Origin: an uncultured Lachnospiraceae bacterium
GTDB lineage: Bacteria > Bacillota > Clostridia > Lachnospirales > Lachnospiraceae
Reading direction: 5' to 3'
Assembly (NCBI GenBank): GCA_910585625.1
Contig: CAJUFQ010000064.1
Location: forward strand, 1 to 6,283
Length of the DNA stretch: 6,283 nucleotides
Shown here piece after piece: positions 5,657 through 6,283 of this stretch (its first letter is position 1; each line of letters opens with the position of its first letter). The notes under the pieces were generated by a model that worked only from the letters and a program-made list of their open reading frames with translations, did not search any database and was not told the DNA's origin. The position numbers were made by a program, and so were the translations under genes.

Positions 5657-6283
5657 TTTTTCTGTATTCTACATTATTTGTATTTCCATCAGGCTCTATT
5701 ATTCCTGCCTCTACAAGTTTCTTTAAATAACGCCATGCCGTAGCCGATGACCTTCCTGTCAGCCGTTCAGCAGTCTGCGTCGTAATAGCAGAATTTCCCT
5801 CTAAATATTCAATAATAGGAAACATTTTCTCATACTCTTTTGCTATTAAAACTTCTTTCAAAACTTCTTTCAAACTTCTTTCATTTTTTTGATTGAAGTT
5901 CTTATCTTCTTTCATCTCCTTTTCATTTGCAATCATCTTTAATGTCAAAGTAACCTGATTCAACCTCGTGTCTTCTTTCAGTTCTGGCTCTATCCAGCCT
6001 TCCTCTTTCCATGCCGCTAAAATGGCCGGAAAACCGGAACCGGCATTATCTCCAAATCCAATCATCCTGAGCATTGTCTGCATGCGGGGATTCCTTGGCT
6101 TGGAATTCCCTCCCTGGTAGATTTCCTCAAGAGGAAGCTTCAAGATTCCGGGATTCGTAAATTCAAATCCGTCCGCACGCTTTATCACTTTTAAGGTTCC
6201 TGCATCCATCAAATAATCCGCATGTATAGTCAGGTTCACGAAAGCCTCCCTGACTGCCTTATGGACAGGAGTCTCATCAATGC
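5646..6283 (-). CDS. COG2865-type ATP-binding / winged-helix putative transcriptional regulator, C-terminal part (5' end outside window)
   Basis: The reading frame is open to the window edge, so 211 C-terminal residues are visible; a GTG at 6239 is an internal valine codon, not a start, because the conserved motif begins upstream of it. Residues about 9-23 (AVREAFVNLTIHADY) match the ATP-binding N-box of the HATPase_c_4 domain (usual form REAlvNalvHrDY, here N16, H20, D22). This is followed by the family's NPG motif (residues 43-45), GGNSKPRNP (57-65) and the glycine turn NAGSGFP (79-85). After a charged, repeat-encoded linker (about 118-148), residues about 150-205 form a winged helix-turn-helix (TQTAERLTGRSSATAWRYLK). 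In full-length relatives an AlbA_2 (Schlafen-like) domain precedes this, and they are annotated as predicted transcriptional regulators. The stop is 60 nt before the chosen pglZ start. A role in controlling or supplementing BREX is inferred from position only. The 3' third is visibly more AT-rich than pglZ and brxL. Confidence 0.85.
   Translation of the reverse strand, partial: IDETPVHKAVREAFVNLTIHADYLMDAGTLKVIKRADGFEFTNPGILKLPLEEIYQGGNSKPRNPRMQTMLRMIGFGDNAGSGFPAILAAWKEEGWIEPELKEDTRLNQVTLTLKMIANEKEMKEDKNFNQKNERSLKEVLKEVLIAKEYEKMFPIIEYLEGNSAITTQTAERLTGRSSATAWRYLKKLVEAGIIEPDGNTNNVEYRKIVN
5848..5882 (-). repeat. 12-bp tandem repeat (about 3 units) inside the regulator gene
   Basis: On the plus strand AAAACTTCTTTC occurs at 5848-5859 and again at 5860-5871, followed by an 11-bp copy lacking one A at 5872-5882. 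Read on the coding strand, the two 12-bp units give KEVL-KEVL, while the 11-bp unit is read in another register as ERSL. It falls in the linker between the ATP-binding and winged-helix domains. Relatives of this family, as I recall, often carry short repeated linkers of this kind (for example NEGV or SEKL repeats). Gain or loss of a 12-bp unit would keep the frame and add or remove four residues. Confidence 0.85.

Noticed and set aside
5646..6239. Treating the GTG at 6239 as the true start of the regulator (197 aa)
   Set aside because: The conserved ATP-binding N-box begins upstream (AVREAF) and the frame is open to the window edge, so the GTG codes for an internal valine.
1..6283. CRISPR array, tRNA/rRNA, transposase or integrase
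   Set aside because: No spaced repeats, cloverleaf-like segments, or mobile-element protein motifs were seen on either strand.

Overview
The window is the 3' end of a BREX (bacteriophage exclusion) phage-defence locus plus the start of what lies beyond it. All genes read on the minus strand, so transcription runs from high to low coordinates. The base composition is moderate, there are strong GGAGG/GAGG-type ribosome binding sites, genes are tightly packed, and the protein sequences have a Clostridia-like flavour. Together these suggest a Firmicute, perhaps a gut Lachnospiraceae-like organism; this is inferred from style, not from a marker gene.

In order of transcription: (i) 6283-5646 is the C-terminal part of an ATP-binding, DNA-binding regulator of the COG2865 (AlbA_2 / HATPase_c_4 / winged-helix) type. 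It enters the window already open, and its helical linker is encoded by a 12-bp tandem repeat. (ii) 5585-3063 is pglZ, encoding an alkaline-phosphatase-superfamily BREX protein of 840 aa. (iii) 3039-922 is brxL, encoding an AAA+ ATPase with a Lon-like C-terminal domain, 705 aa. The pglZ-brxL pair in this order is the distal half of a type 1 BREX cluster; brxA, brxB, brxC and pglX would lie beyond the right edge. (iv) 863-735 is an unlisted small ORF of about 42 aa carrying a textbook P-loop motif but too short to be an ATPase. (v) 730-59 is a peptidase S51 / class I glutamine-amidotransferase-like protein that starts 4 nt after the small ORF. (vi) 43-1 is the first codons of another closely spaced gene.

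Two candidate promoters divide the window. One (-35 TTGTGA, 17-bp spacer, -10 GATAAT, at 5656-5628) overlaps the end of the regulator gene and would drive pglZ-brxL as its own transcript. The other (extended -10 TGCTATACT at 904-896) lies just after brxL and would drive the small ORF, the S51 gene and the next gene.

Functionally, pglZ and brxL belong to one anti-phage system in which the PglX methyltransferase, the BrxC ATPase, PglZ and BrxL together mark host DNA and block phage replication. The COG2865 protein sits where an accessory or regulatory gene is placed in many defence islands. Whether the S51 cluster is part of the defence island or simply the chromosomal flank cannot be decided from this window. 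No RNA gene, CRISPR array, transposase or attachment site was seen. The most unusual points are the apparent loss of the Lon Ser-Lys dyad in BrxL, the regulator inserted directly before pglZ, its repeat-encoded linker, and the orphan P-loop mini-gene.
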